DNA of 64,000 nt from JAFEBO01 sp036392375 (GCA_036392375.1 DASVYC010000081.1:73010-137009), one strand, 5' to 3'; shown: positions 1 through 8,853, counted from the stretch's first letter. The notes: a model not told the origin generated them from the letters alone. Translations and numbers: made by a program.

Positions 1-82
1 CTCGGCCGATGACGATCAATCAGCGAGCCGGGGCGTCCTCGCCCCGGCGCTGTCGATCGGGGCTCGATGCTCCGAGAAGCGG

Positions 83-294
83 CAAGGCATTTCACCGCGG
101 AGGACACAGAGAATGCGGAGGAAGGCGATCTGCCACCGAGAGCACAGAGACATGGCACTTCGAAGCAGCCTCGCCTTCACCCAGTATTTCGTCGCGCGTC
201 TTCACTCCGGGTTCTCCGAGATCTCCATGGTAAATCTCTTCCGGATTCACTCCGCGTTCTCCGCGCCCTCGGCGGTGAAATGCCTTTCCAACTA
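83..294. repeat. Dispersed inverted-repeat element, 'ACCGCGGAGGAC' family, copy 1
   Basis: The left arm begins near 86 (GGCATTTCACCGCGGAGGAC) and continues with short GAGAATGCGGAGG-type units. The right arm (about 239-291) is the reverse complement, ending GCGGTGAAATGCC. About 115 bases of unrelated sequence lie between the arms. Related copies occur near 4708, 9095, 12463 and 41709. No convincing gene overlaps it. Together with the terminator at 388-423 it fills the 481 bases before the first gene. Confidence 0.8.
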
Positions 295-387
295 GACCGT
301 CGAAATGGATTCGCTCGCACCCGCACAAGAGCGAGGCCACCCCGGACCGCTGCCTCGTGGCGTCGCGACATGTTCACCGAGCGTCAC

Positions 388-423
388 AAAAAACCAACTG
401 CCGGTCTTTCGACCGGCGGTTGG
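388..423 (-). terminator. Rho-independent terminator downstream of the PDZ-domain gene
   Basis: Read on the minus strand this is a 13-bp stem (CAACCGCCGGTC / GACCGGCAGTTGG, one mismatch) with a GAAA loop, followed directly by six T residues. It lies about 60 bases beyond the stop codon of the PDZ-domain gene, which is transcribed in the same direction. Confidence 0.85.
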
Positions 424-481
424 GTGAGGAGGTGTTCGTCCGAGCGTGCGCTGGGGGTGCACCCCGGACGGACTCGGGATG

Positions 482-1723
482 TCACTTCTTGTCGATCTTC
501 TTTTCCATCTCGTCGAGGCGGCTGTTGAGCTTCTCGAGCTGCTCGGCGAGCTTGTCGAGCTTCTTGTCGGTGTCGGCGTGTTCGATGGTCGCGGCCTGAC
601 CGGGGCGGATGCGGAACACGTTGGGCGAGGGTTGGTTCCACTGGCCTTCGTTGAAATTCCGCCACCAGTTGTGACCGGCCGCCGCGGCCTTCTCGCGGGC
701 CTCGGCCATCTGCTTCATCGCAAGGTCGAGCTCCTTGCTGACATCGTCGCGGACCTGATTCCAGTCCGTGGCGTTCATCTTCTCCCGCAGGGCCGCGGCC
801 TGTTCCTTCACCTGAGCCTCGATCTCGGCGAGCATCGCCTTGAGCTGCTCGGGGTCGAACCCCTCGCCCTCTTCGCCGAAGCCCGGGGGCGTCGGGGCGT
901 TGCCGAGCATGCCGGGGTCGTACTTCTCGAGCTTGATGGTGAATTCCTTGTCCTCGCCCTTGCGCTTGACCTTCACCTTGAGTTCGTCGCCGGGGTTCTT
1001 TTCCTTGAGGATGTCGCGGAGCGAGCCCTCGTCGAGGTCGGACTCACCGTCGGCCTCGAAGATGACGTCCTTTGGCTGGAGGCCGGCCTTGTCGGCTGGG
1101 AGGTCCTTGCGAACGGTGACAAGCAGCACGCCGCTGTCGATGCCGAGCTGCTCGAGGAGCTCCTCGTCGGCGTCGGACATAGTGACGCCGAGCATGACCT
1201 TGGGGGCGCTATCGATGCTGACGCGGAAGTTCTGCGGGGCGCGGGGGGCACGTGGCGCGATGGCCGGGGGGGGCGGCGGGGTCAGGAACATGCGGTTCAG
1301 CCCGTTGCCGCGGAGGGAGATGACGGCGGCGGGCAGGCGCTTGATGACCTTGCCGTTCTCATCCAGGATCTCGATCTGGCCGCGACGCTCGCGGACGCGG
1401 TCCTTGTCGATCTTCTTGCCATCGTGCTCGACGGTGACTTTGCCGTTCTTGTTGGTGACGGTCCAGGTGCCGTCGTCGTCAATGGTGGTGGAGGAGGAGC
1501 TGAAATTGCTGGACGATTTTCCGGTGGCGTGACCCTCGCCGTGGCCTTCGCCTTGCTTCATGGGCTCGTCGAAGTTGCCGGCGAGTTCATCGTCGGGCTC
1601 GGTGGACGCGCTGGCGGGCGTGCCCGCGAGGAGCGTGAAGGCGGCCAGGCCGGTGCAGAGGCTGAGGACGCCCCAGCGACGCAGCTGAGACTGAGAGGGG
1701 TTGGTGTTGCTTTCGCGCTGCAT
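482..1723 (-). CDS. Secreted PDZ-domain protein
   Basis: 413 residues. The N-terminus has a basic stretch and a hydrophobic segment (about 16-38) ending in ASAS, so it is exported. A Ser/His-rich linker follows, then a proline run (149-154). A single PDZ domain spans about 174-270, with the ligand-loop region LGVTMSDADEELL and the PADKAGLQPKDVI core. The last 30 residues are a charged coiled coil. The start at 1723 is preceded by GAAGGAG eight bases upstream; an in-frame ATG at 1762 has no such site. It is third in a sigma factor / anti-sigma / PDZ row, spaced about 115 bases from its neighbour. No protease domain is present, so it probably binds peptides or acts as an adaptor, perhaps sensing envelope stress for the upstream anti-sigma protein; that role is inferred from context. 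Confidence 0.8.
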   Translation of the reverse strand: MQRESNTNPSQSQLRRWGVLSLCTGLAAFTLLAGTPASASTEPDDELAGNFDEPMKQGEGHGEGHATGKSSSNFSSSSTTIDDDGTWTVTNKNGKVTVEHDGKKIDKDRVRERRGQIEILDENGKVIKRLPAAVISLRGNGLNRMFLTPPPPPAIAPRAPRAPQNFRVSIDSAPKVMLGVTMSDADEELLEQLGIDSGVLLVTVRKDLPADKAGLQPKDVIFEADGESDLDEGSLRDILKEKNPGDELKVKVKRKGEDKEFTIKLEKYDPGMLGNAPTPPGFGEEGEGFDPEQLKAMLAEIEAQVKEQAAALREKMNATDWNQVRDDVSKELDLAMKQMAEAREKAAAAGHNWWRNFNEGQWNQPSPNVFRIRPGQAATIEHADTDKKLDKLAEQLEKLNSRLDEMEKKIDKK

Positions 1724-1807
1724 GGTTGAAACTCCTTCGGCTTTGTCCCCACCGTTTTTCACGGGGTTGTGACGGGATGCAGGGTGACGGAAACGCGTCC
1801 ACTCGCG

Positions 1808-1840
1808 GGCCCTTGTGGGCCCTCAAGGTTCCTTGAGGGT
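1808..1840 (-). promoter_or_regulatory. Overlapping hairpins between anti-sigma and PDZ genes
   Basis: A perfect palindrome (CCCTCAAGG-TT-CCTTGAGGG, 1820-1839) touches the stop codon of the anti-sigma gene and overlaps a second hairpin (GGGCCC-TTGT-GGGCCC, 1808-1823). There is no T tract. The two stems are mutually exclusive, so they could work as an attenuator or partial terminator or stabilise the mRNA end. Confidence 0.4.
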
Positions 1841-2481
1841 CAGAGCGGCGAGAGTGTGTCGAGGCGGTTGACGGGCAGGGGGATTTTGCGGCCGGATTCG
1901 TCAACCTTGTATTTGCTGAGGCTGTCGACCCGGGCCCGCTCGACGATCTGGCGGAGGTAGATGATGTCGTATCCGTTGCCGTCGGCGGCGGGAGCGGAGT
2001 CGAGAACAACGAAGTCGGGAAGCTGGCGGACGACGCGGCCGGTCTCCTTGCCGCGGGAGAGATAGCTATCCAGGGCGGCGTCGGGCGAGGTGGGGGGCTG
2101 ATCGAAGATGGGCAGCGAGGGACCGGCGGTCTGCGTGCCCGGGGTGTTCCAGTTGGGGACGACCAGCATCGCGACCGCGAGCACCGCGGCGGCGGCCCAG
2201 CCCGCCCACTGCGTGGCATTCATGCGGGCGCGGCGGATGATCACCAGCGGCGCGGGCTCCGGCAGGTCGATCTGATCGGCGGTCGCGGTGGCGCGGCCGA
2301 CGGCGAAGTCGAGGAGCTGCTTGTCGCGCTGGGCCTGCGCGATCTCGCGCCAGACGTGCTGGTCGGCGGCGGAGATCAGGTCGATCTCGACCCAGTCGCC
2401 CGGGCTGGCGACGCCGTCGACCACGCGGCTGATCAGCAGGTCGCGATCGGGCGTGTTGGGGTTGTTGGTTGGGGTCGTCAT
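1840..2481 (-). CDS. Putative membrane anti-sigma factor
   Basis: 213 residues. The N-terminal half is soluble and acidic (DLLISRVVDGVASPGDW..ID), as in planctomycete anti-sigma-like proteins that begin with a residue-poor 'DGE/DG' helix. One transmembrane helix lies at about 93-110 (AGWAAAAVLAVAMLVVP), followed by a roughly 100-residue extracytoplasmic part. The ATG at 2481 follows GGAG at a good distance. It lies 113 bases after a sigma factor gene on the same strand. No recognised zinc-binding HxxxCxxC motif is present, so it is not a classical ZAS anti-sigma factor. The role is inferred from position and topology. Confidence 0.6.
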   Translation of the reverse strand: MTTPTNNPNTPDRDLLISRVVDGVASPGDWVEIDLISAADQHVWREIAQAQRDKQLLDFAVGRATATADQIDLPEPAPLVIIRRARMNATQWAGWAAAAVLAVAMLVVPNWNTPGTQTAGPSLPIFDQPPTSPDAALDSYLSRGKETGRVVRQLPDFVVLDSAPAADGNGYDIIYLRQIVERARVDSLSKYKVDESGRKIPLPVNRLDTLSPL

Positions 2482-2594
2482 ACGTGTCTCCACAGCAACA
2501 AGATGCGCGACGCCGGGGCGTCCGTCAGAATCCGCCCGCGGAAAGCCGACGGAGCGCACACGCCCGAGAATGCGGCGTGTGAGGGGCCTGAAAA

Positions 2595-3236
2595 TCAGGA
2601 CGAAACCGTCTTCTCCGCAAGTTCACGCAGTTGCTTGCGGGCCCGCGCGATGCGGGTTTCGACGGTGGTTTCGGGGATGTCGAGGATGTGCCCGATCTGG
2701 CGGTAGCTGAGGCCTTGCACGCTCTTGAGCAACAGCGGCTCGCGGTAGCCGTCGGGCAGTTGCTTGGCGAGCTCGAGCAGCCGCGAGGCCTCTTCGGTCT
2801 GGGTGGCGGCCTGGACGGGGCGGAGCTCGGTGGTGTCGGCGGGGCCGCCGGTGGGGTTGTCTTCCTCGGCGGCGTCGAGCGAGCCGTGCAGCCGCAGTTT
2901 GCCGCGGCGGGCGGCCAGGCGTGCGATGTTGGTGGCGACGGTGCGGAGCCAGGGTTTGAGCGCGCCCGCGTCGCGGATCTCGTGGCCCTTGCTGACCAGC
3001 GTGGCGGCGACTTCCTGCAGGAGATCGTCGAGGTCGGCCCAGCGGGGTTTATGGGCCAGAAGCAACGCAGCGACCCAGCGCCGGTTTTCATCCCAGAGGC
3101 GTTGCAGCTCTTCGTGGTCGGAGGGGGTCAACGCGAGGGCACCGAGGCGCTCCGGCGGCGCGTCCTCGGACTCGAAAGGCCGAGGGTCATCGAGAGGGCG
3201 GCGAGCGCCCGCGGGTGCTGAGAGCCTGTCGTCCAT
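2595..3236 (-). CDS. RNA polymerase ECF-type sigma factor
   Basis: 213 residues. Sigma region 2 is seen around 60-115 (DLDDLLQEVAATLV, then LKPWLRTVATNIAR). Region 4 lies near the C-terminus (LPDGYREPLLLKSVQGLSYR, then IGHILDIPETTVETRIARAR), giving the helix-turn-helix that binds the -35 element. The ATG at 3236 gives a normal ECF length; longer in-frame readings add unrelated basic sequence. The next genes on the same strand are a membrane anti-sigma candidate and a secreted PDZ protein, the usual order for a membrane-controlled sigma regulon. It directs RNA polymerase core to a small promoter set, probably an envelope response. Confidence 0.88.
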   Translation of the reverse strand: MDDRLSAPAGARRPLDDPRPFESEDAPPERLGALALTPSDHEELQRLWDENRRWVAALLLAHKPRWADLDDLLQEVAATLVSKGHEIRDAGALKPWLRTVATNIARLAARRGKLRLHGSLDAAEEDNPTGGPADTTELRPVQAATQTEEASRLLELAKQLPDGYREPLLLKSVQGLSYRQIGHILDIPETTVETRIARARKQLRELAEKTVSS

Positions 3237-3443
3237 GCCCGATCCGGTTCCATCGGCGTTTGGTGCCCGCCGGCCGCCGATTCCCACGATCACATCCTCT
3301 GGTACGACCGATGCGCGGCGAGGGTTTTTCCGGCAATGTCTGTGCGAATTTCGTTCGGAAGCGAAAACCGCAATGACTGTCTTCGGCCATGCGGCGGGCG
3401 TTTGGCGTTCATTCATGGTCGCTTACGCTTGAGGGTGCCCGAC

Positions 3444-4706
3444 GTGCCAGACGAACAACCCCAGGACCGGTCGCCCCCGGACGCGGACGGGCCGGACGCC
3501 CGCGGCTTGGAGGGCGTGGAACCCGTTCGGCCCGAAGACCGTCGCGGCGTGATGGGGGAGCGGCGGCCGAATCTGCTGGCCGGAGTGCCGCGTGAGGACG
3601 AGCCGGAAGTGGGGGACAGAGAGGATCTCGGCACGGGGCGGCGGCGCGAGGACGACGACGCGCGCGCCATCGTGCGTGCGCCGCGGGAGCGGGACGCGTC
3701 GCGCGACCCCTCGCGCGAGCTGGGCGAGAAGGTGATGAGTCTGGGGGATCACCTCGACGAGCTGCGGACGCGGGTGATCCACGCGCTGTGGGGGATCGCG
3801 ATCCTGTTCTTCGGGAGCCTGTACTTCGGCCCCACGGTGCTGAACTGGATGATCAAGCCGGTGCAGGCGGCGCTGCGTGCCGAGGGATTGCCGGCGACGA
3901 TGCTGGCGACGGGGATGTTCGAGACGTTCTTCACGTACCTCAAGATCTCGACTGTGGCGTCGGTGGCTCTGGGGTTTCCGTGGATCCTGTGGCAGCTGTG
4001 GAAGTTCGTCGCGCCCGGGCTCTACCGGCACGAGCGCCGGTTCGTGACCATGCTGCTGCCGATGAGCCTGGTGCTCACGATCCTGTCGTCGCTGTTCCTG
4101 TACTTCGTGGTGCTGCCGGTGATGCTGCACTTCTTCGTGCACTTCGGGACGACCGTGAGCCCGACGCAGGCCGCGGTCGCGCCGATGCCCGAGGGTGTGG
4201 CGCCTCTCAATATCCCGGTGCTCGCGGCGGATCCGCCCGCTCCCAAGGTGGGCGACGTGTGGTTCAACAGTGATCTGAAGGAGCTCCGCCTCGCGCTGGT
4301 GGCGGCGGGGGCGGCCGAGGGCGCCAAGCCGCTGATCTACTCCACGCCGTTGTCGACGAGCTCGGGCATTCTGCTCCAACCCAAGATCCGTGAGTGGGTG
4401 GACACGCTGCTGGGGCTGGCTCTCGCGTTCGCCGCGGGGTTCCAGTTGCCGGTGGTGGTGCTGCTGTTGGGATGGATCGGCGTGGTGACGCCGGCGTTCC
4501 TAACCAAGTACCGGTTGCACGCGCTGTTTGTGATCGCGGTGATCGCGGCGTTGATCACGCCGCCGGACCCGATCAGCATGCTGATCATGATGGCACCCCT
4601 CTATGTGCTGTACGAGGTCAGCATCTGGATGCTGCGGGTGTTCCCGGCGAGCCGGGTGGCGGGGGATACCGGCGGCGAGCCGGACGGGGAGCCGAGCGAA
4701 GGGTGA
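3444..4706 (+). CDS. tatC: Sec-independent protein translocase TatC
   Basis: About 420 residues. The TatC core starts with MSLGDHLDELRTRVIHALWG (from 3735), the cytoplasmic N-terminal signature of the twin-arginine receptor. It has six membrane segments, the conserved LYRHERRF loop after the second and PLYVLYEVSIW in the last. Two things are unusual. A charged, disordered extension of about 97 residues precedes the core. The loop between TM3 and TM4 is enlarged (about 75 residues after FFVHFG, including KVGDVWFNSDLKELRL). The start is uncertain: GTG at 3444 has GAGG upstream, and GTG at 3435 is also possible. No tatA or tatB lies next to it. Confidence 0.9.
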   Translation: MPDEQPQDRSPPDADGPDARGLEGVEPVRPEDRRGVMGERRPNLLAGVPREDEPEVGDREDLGTGRRREDDDARAIVRAPRERDASRDPSRELGEKVMSLGDHLDELRTRVIHALWGIAILFFGSLYFGPTVLNWMIKPVQAALRAEGLPATMLATGMFETFFTYLKISTVASVALGFPWILWQLWKFVAPGLYRHERRFVTMLLPMSLVLTILSSLFLYFVVLPVMLHFFVHFGTTVSPTQAAVAPMPEGVAPLNIPVLAADPPAPKVGDVWFNSDLKELRLALVAAGAAEGAKPLIYSTPLSTSSGILLQPKIREWVDTLLGLALAFAAGFQLPVVVLLLGWIGVVTPAFLTKYRLHALFVIAVIAALITPPDPISMLIMMAPLYVLYEVSIWMLRVFPASRVAGDTGGEPDGEPSEG

Positions 4707-4707
4707 C

Positions 4708-4873
4708 GTGAAAGGGGAGAGAACGCGGAGTGGGCAGAGCGGCGCGGAGGGAGGGCTTGGTCAAGGCAAGAACACAAGAAAGGCAGCGAGGTTCTGCTCG
4801 TGCTCCTGCCATTCTCTGACTCATGAATCCCCTCCGCGGAACTCCGCAACCTCCGCTCCTCCGCGTTCTCTTC
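4708..4873. repeat. Dispersed inverted-repeat element, 'ACCGCGGAGGAC' family, degenerate copy 2
   Basis: The left arm carries GAGAACGCGGAG and GCGCGGAGGGAGG (4719-4755). The right arm carries CTCCGCGGAACTCCGC and CTCCTCCGCGTTCTCTTCG (4832-4875). It fills the gap between tatC and tadA and runs up to the start region of tadA. Confidence 0.6.
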
Positions 4874-4898
4874 GTTGGACTGCTCGATACCCTTGGGC

Positions 4899-5363
4899 GT
4901 GCCCGAGGACTCCACGGACAATCACTGGATGGACCACGCGATTGCGCTCGCGAAGCAGGCGGCGGCGCTCGGCGAGGTGCCGGTCGGCGCGGTGGTGGTG
5001 CTGGCCGGAAGCGTGATTGGCGAGGGGTTCAACCGCCGCGAGCTGGACAAGTCCCCGGCGGCGCACGCGGAATTCCTGGCGATCCAGCGGGCGTGCGCCG
5101 CGATCGGTGACTGGCGGCTGGAGCGGGCGACGCTGTACGTGACGCTGGAGCCGTGCGCGATGTGCGCGGGGCTGATCGTCAACGCGCGTGTGCCGCGGGT
5201 GGTGTTCGGGGCGACGGACCCCAAGGGCGGGTGCGCGGGGACGCTGTACAACCTGCTGGAAGATGAGCGGCTGAACCACCGCTGCGAGGTGATACGGGGC
5301 GTGCGGGCCGAGGAGTGCGGCGGGCTGCTGACGGCGTTCTTCCGCACCTTGCGGGGGCGATGA
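4899..5363 (+). CDS. tadA: tRNA-specific adenosine deaminase
   Basis: 154 residues. It deaminates adenosine 34 of tRNA to inosine. The zinc site is clear: HAEF gives the His ligand and catalytic Glu, and PCAMC gives the two Cys ligands. EVPVGAVVV and the C-terminal LLTAFFRTLR region are also family-typical. The GTG at 4899 is preferred because the following DSTDNHWMDHAIALA aligns with the family N-terminus; the ATG at 4929 would cut into it. The upstream TTG at 4875 lies within the neighbouring repeat. Confidence 0.92.
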   Translation: MPEDSTDNHWMDHAIALAKQAAALGEVPVGAVVVLAGSVIGEGFNRRELDKSPAAHAEFLAIQRACAAIGDWRLERATLYVTLEPCAMCAGLIVNARVPRVVFGATDPKGGCAGTLYNLLEDERLNHRCEVIRGVRAEECGGLLTAFFRTLRGR

Positions 5364-5413
5364 GTTGAAGTGGAGGAGGGGCGTAGTGGGGGCGGAACCC
5401 ATACCATGCGGCG

Positions 5414-6139
5414 ATGCTGTCTTCTTATCTGCTTGCCGCGGGAACGACGCCGGCCAACGCCGGGCTGTGGGGCTTGTTCACGCAGTCGTTCGACGTGTTC
5501 ACGGTGTTGCTCCTGGTCGGGTCGCTGGTCGCGGTGGCGATCATCGTGCGCTGCATGATCGACGTGCGCGAGAGCCGCATCTTGCCTGAGCAAAGCGTGA
5601 ACCGGATCACTGACCTCGCTCGCGCCGGGCGGGAGGAGGATCTGCGTGCGTTTGTGCGGACCGACGAGAGCTTCCCGGCCCGCGTGATGCGGGAGGTGCT
5701 GTCCTCGGGGCGGAAGGATCGCAACTCGATCCGCGAGACGGCGGAGATCGCCGCGAGCGACGAGTGTTCGCGGTGGTTCCGGGCCATCGAACCGCTCAAC
5801 ATCATCGGCAACCTGGGACCCTTGATCGGGCTGGCGGGCACGGTGTGGGGCATGATCATCGCGTTCACGTCGCTGGGTGAGTCAGGCGGCCAGGCGGGCC
5901 CGACGGATCTGTCGATGGGCATCAGCAAGGCGCTGTTCCACACGCTGCTGGGGCTGACGCTGGCGATCCCGTGTCTGCTTGTGTTCGGGTTCTATCGCTC
6001 GATCGTGGACCGGATCTGCACCCGCGCGATGGTGGTGTGCACGCAGCTTGTGGACCTGCTGCCCGCCGAGGGCACGAGCGGCCCGGCGGCGGAGGATCGC
6101 GGGGAAGCGAAGCCGTCACGGGAGAAGGCACGGGTCTGA
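5414..6139 (+). CDS. exbB: MotA/TolQ/ExbB-family proton channel protein
   Basis: 241 residues. There is one hydrophobic segment at about 30-48 (VFTVLLLVGSLVAVAIIV), a long cytoplasmic part, then two membrane helices: NIIGNLGPLIGLAGTVWGMI and FHTLLGLTLAIPCLLVFGFY. These are the conserved ExbB/TolQ core around the proton path. Two ExbD-like genes follow, 3 bases away and then overlapping, so this is an operon for an inner-membrane motor that energises outer-membrane transport or envelope maintenance. No TonB-like gene is adjacent. Confidence 0.9.
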   Translation: MLSSYLLAAGTTPANAGLWGLFTQSFDVFTVLLLVGSLVAVAIIVRCMIDVRESRILPEQSVNRITDLARAGREEDLRAFVRTDESFPARVMREVLSSGRKDRNSIRETAEIAASDECSRWFRAIEPLNIIGNLGPLIGLAGTVWGMIIAFTSLGESGGQAGPTDLSMGISKALFHTLLGLTLAIPCLLVFGFYRSIVDRICTRAMVVCTQLVDLLPAEGTSGPAAEDRGEAKPSREKARV

Positions 6140-6142
6140 GCG

Positions 6143-6646
6143 ATGCGCAGGCGTCCCAGCAATCTCTCGGGCGGCACGCCGCATGTGAACGTCACGCCGA
6201 TGATCGACGTGGTGATGTGCCTGATCATTTTTTACTTGATGGTCGGGCACCTCGCGTCGGGGCGGAGCGGGAGCGTGAACCTGCCCAGCGCCGGCCAGGG
6301 CGAGCGGGCGGAGCAGGCGGCCCCGATCGTGATCAACCTGGCGCCGAGCGATGAGCCGGGTGCGGCGCCCGACGCCGAGCCGGTGCTGCTGATCGGCGAT
6401 GAGCGGGTGCTGATGCGGAACCTGGCGCAGCGGCTCAAGGACCTGGCGACGCTTTCGCCGGGTGCGGAGGTGCAGGTGCGTGCGGATCGGCGGCTGGCGT
6501 ACGGCAGCGTCTCGCCGGTGCTGAACGCGTGCCGCGAAGCCGGGCTCTTGTCGGTGAAGCTGGTGGCGCAGCGCGGCACCCCGAGCGGCGGCCTCCCGAG
6601 CAACGCCAAGCCGGGCAGCACCAACGCGGGCGGAGGACAGCCATGA
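6143..6646 (+). CDS. exbD: ExbD/TolR-family biopolymer transport protein (first copy)
   Basis: 167 residues. A short cytoplasmic start reads HVNVTPMIDVVMCLIIFYLM, with the conserved membrane Asp (in MIDVV) that couples to proton flow. The periplasmic domain ends with the ExbD-typical DRRLAYGSVSPVLNACREAG helix. It is translationally coupled to the next gene: the stop TGA overlaps the following ATG. Confidence 0.9.
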   Translation: MRRRPSNLSGGTPHVNVTPMIDVVMCLIIFYLMVGHLASGRSGSVNLPSAGQGERAEQAAPIVINLAPSDEPGAAPDAEPVLLIGDERVLMRNLAQRLKDLATLSPGAEVQVRADRRLAYGSVSPVLNACREAGLLSVKLVAQRGTPSGGLPSNAKPGSTNAGGGQP

Positions 6647-7116
6647 GCCGCCCGCGTGTGCTGCGTCGGCGCAACGCGCTGGCAACCCACGAACTCCACT
6701 ACGGCCCGAACATGACGCCGATGGTGGACGTGGTGATGGTGATTTTGGTGTTCTTCATGGCGAGCGCGAGTGTCTTGGGACCGGAGTGGCTGCTGAAAAC
6801 AGCGCTCCCGCCGAGCAAGCCCTCGCCCATCGCGCCCAGCCCGGACATCACGCGGATCGAGCTGCAGCTCGCGATGAACGCGGGCGTGGTGGTGGTGCGG
6901 GTGCGTGAGGCGACGGACGCGAAGATCGACGGCGGCGGGATCGACGATGCGATCCGGTTCCTGAACGAAGTGGTGCAGCGGCGGAACCCCAAGCAGCTCG
7001 CGGTGGTGGTGCGGCCGCGGAGCGAGGTGCCGTATGAGACTGTGGTCCAGCTGCACGAATTGTGTGCGCGGCTGGGGATCGAGAAGATCGGGATCCTCGA
7101 TCCGGCGAAGCAGTAA
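6643..7116 (+). CDS. exbD: ExbD/TolR-family biopolymer transport protein (second copy)
   Basis: 157 residues. The start ATG overlaps the preceding stop (ATGA), and GGAGG lies 7 bases before. The membrane segment reads NMTPMVDVVMVILVFFMASA with the conserved Asp. The periplasmic part ends YETVVQLHELCARLGIEKIG, as in ExbD. Two different ExbD subunits after one ExbB is common in Planctomycetota and suggests a heteromeric stator. Confidence 0.9.
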   Translation: MSRPRVLRRRNALATHELHYGPNMTPMVDVVMVILVFFMASASVLGPEWLLKTALPPSKPSPIAPSPDITRIELQLAMNAGVVVVRVREATDAKIDGGGIDDAIRFLNEVVQRRNPKQLAVVVRPRSEVPYETVVQLHELCARLGIEKIGILDPAKQ

Positions 7117-7135
7117 CAGCGCGTGTCGGCGAGCC

Positions 7136-8794
7136 TCAGTGGCGCCGGACGGTGAGGTACATCCAGAACGTGTACGCCGCGAGCAGGATCACGCCTCCCC
7201 AGAGGAGCGAGAGTCCCGGCCAGCCGTGGGCGTGGGTGAACTGCTGCCCTCCCGCGATGGTGATGACGCACAGGAGCGCGGGGAAGAAGGACCAGAGGTA
7301 AACCGTCAGCGGCAGGCTCTTGCTGAAGCGCAGGGCCGTTACCGCGCCGGTAAGCAGCATCACCAGGCAGCTCACCGACAAGGCCACGCGATCGTTCTGC
7401 TTGCCCAGGATCTCGCGGGACAGGTCGGCCAATTCGCGGCGGAGTTCACCGGTCACGACCCGGATGGTGCTGGAAGACTGCATCGTGTCGCCTTGGGCAA
7501 GCAACTCGAGCGAGGTCATCTTGAGCAGGCTCTCGGCCTGGGACTGAGGGGCACGCAAGGCGCCCAGCGACAGCCGCTCGCGCTTGGTGGCGTCCTGACG
7601 ATCGGAGCCGAGCGGGGCGCTGTTGGCGTCGCGGAGCTCGAGCCGCAGGGCCATGCCGGTGGCGGCGGTTTCTTCGGTGAGATCGGGGGCGAGGACGAGG
7701 CTGCGGGCCGCGTGGCGAACACCAGCCCCGGCGTCGCTGCCGCGGAGGACGTCCACGGTGGCGAACTCGCCGCGGGGCACGACCGTCCACGCGCGGCCGG
7801 GCCCGTTCTGCAGCGAACGCCCGCTGACGACCACCTGGCGCCCCGCGCTGTCGAGCAGGGTGAACGAGCCGGTGAGGTTGAGGGTGCGTGAGAACTCCTC
7901 GACGACGCGCTCGCGCGCGATCTCGGTCGCGAGCTGGCGACGGCGCTGGTCGATCCAGCCCATCCGCTCCGGGCGGTTGCGCAGATCGCGGAGCTCATCC
8001 GAACGCAAGAACTTCGGATCGTCCGCCAGCGTCGCCGGGACGGTGAGCGAGACGGGCAGCGTGCGCCCGGTGACGAGGCCGGTCTTGGCGTCCTTGCTGA
8101 CAAAGTCCTCGAACCGCATCGCGAGGCGGGTTGTCGGGCCGGTGTCGCCCTGGCTGGGCTGCGGGAAGAGCCAGATGGTGGCGCGGCTCGCGGTGCCTTC
8201 GCTGATGACCGCGCCGCCGGGATCGCGCTCGAGCACCGCGGGCCGCGCGAGCACCACGCCGGAGCTGGCGCCGCTGGCGGGATCGACCTCGATGGGCTGG
8301 GCGCGATCGGCATAGACAAGGTACTTCTTGAGATCGACGCTCTGCCCGCGGTTGATGTTTGTGGCGAGGAGCTTGGCGATGTCCTCGGTGATCATCAGCC
8401 GCATGGTCTGCAGGAACCGCGGGATGACCTGGTCGGAGAGGACGGTCATGCCCACGAGGAGCACGAGCCCGAGCGCCGCCGCGGGGAGCAGCAACGACCG
8501 GTGCGACACGCCGCCGGACGCGGCGGCGACGAACTCGTTGTCCGTGCTGAGGCGGTAGTACACCAGCGAACTGGCGAAACATCCCGCGAATGGCAGGGCG
8601 TACGCGAGCATCGGGGGGATCGCGAGCAGTGTGTACTTGATGGCATCGAGCGGGCCGAGCCGGCCGTCGGCGAGGGGCTTGATCGTCGCCGCGAACGCGA
8701 TCACGCTCACGAGCACCGCCGCCGTGATCACCACCGTCCGGGCGAGCTCCCAGAAGATCGAGGTCCAGAGGGTGATGGGTTGGGGGCGGGCCAT
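7136..8794 (-). CDS. LptF/LptG-family permease
   Basis: 552 residues. Two N-terminal membrane helices (about 15-37 and 52-75) and another near 100-123 are followed by a large extracytoplasmic domain of about 290 residues. Three helices at the C-terminus end with FWMYLTVRRH. PFAGCFASSLVYYRLSTDNE is the conserved loop of LptF/G proteins, which form the inner-membrane part of the lipopolysaccharide exporter. The domain is larger than in Escherichia coli LptF (about 366 residues). It is convergent with the ExbD operon, 19 bases apart. Confidence 0.82.
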   Translation of the reverse strand: MARPQPITLWTSIFWELARTVVITAAVLVSVIAFAATIKPLADGRLGPLDAIKYTLLAIPPMLAYALPFAGCFASSLVYYRLSTDNEFVAAASGGVSHRSLLLPAAALGLVLLVGMTVLSDQVIPRFLQTMRLMITEDIAKLLATNINRGQSVDLKKYLVYADRAQPIEVDPASGASSGVVLARPAVLERDPGGAVISEGTASRATIWLFPQPSQGDTGPTTRLAMRFEDFVSKDAKTGLVTGRTLPVSLTVPATLADDPKFLRSDELRDLRNRPERMGWIDQRRRQLATEIARERVVEEFSRTLNLTGSFTLLDSAGRQVVVSGRSLQNGPGRAWTVVPRGEFATVDVLRGSDAGAGVRHAARSLVLAPDLTEETAATGMALRLELRDANSAPLGSDRQDATKRERLSLGALRAPQSQAESLLKMTSLELLAQGDTMQSSSTIRVVTGELRRELADLSREILGKQNDRVALSVSCLVMLLTGAVTALRFSKSLPLTVYLWSFFPALLCVITIAGGQQFTHAHGWPGLSLLWGGVILLAAYTFWMYLTVRRH

Positions 8795-8853
8795 GGGGAA
8801 GGGGTGAGTACTTAGGTCTTAGGACTTAGGGCCGAGGTGTGAGGGAGAGGCAA

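Noticed and set aside
446..1729. Plus-strand open frame of 427 codons opposite the PDZ gene
   Set aside because: Leu/Val/Gly-rich shadow of the PDZ gene; the minus-strand gene has a signal peptide, ribosome site and terminator.
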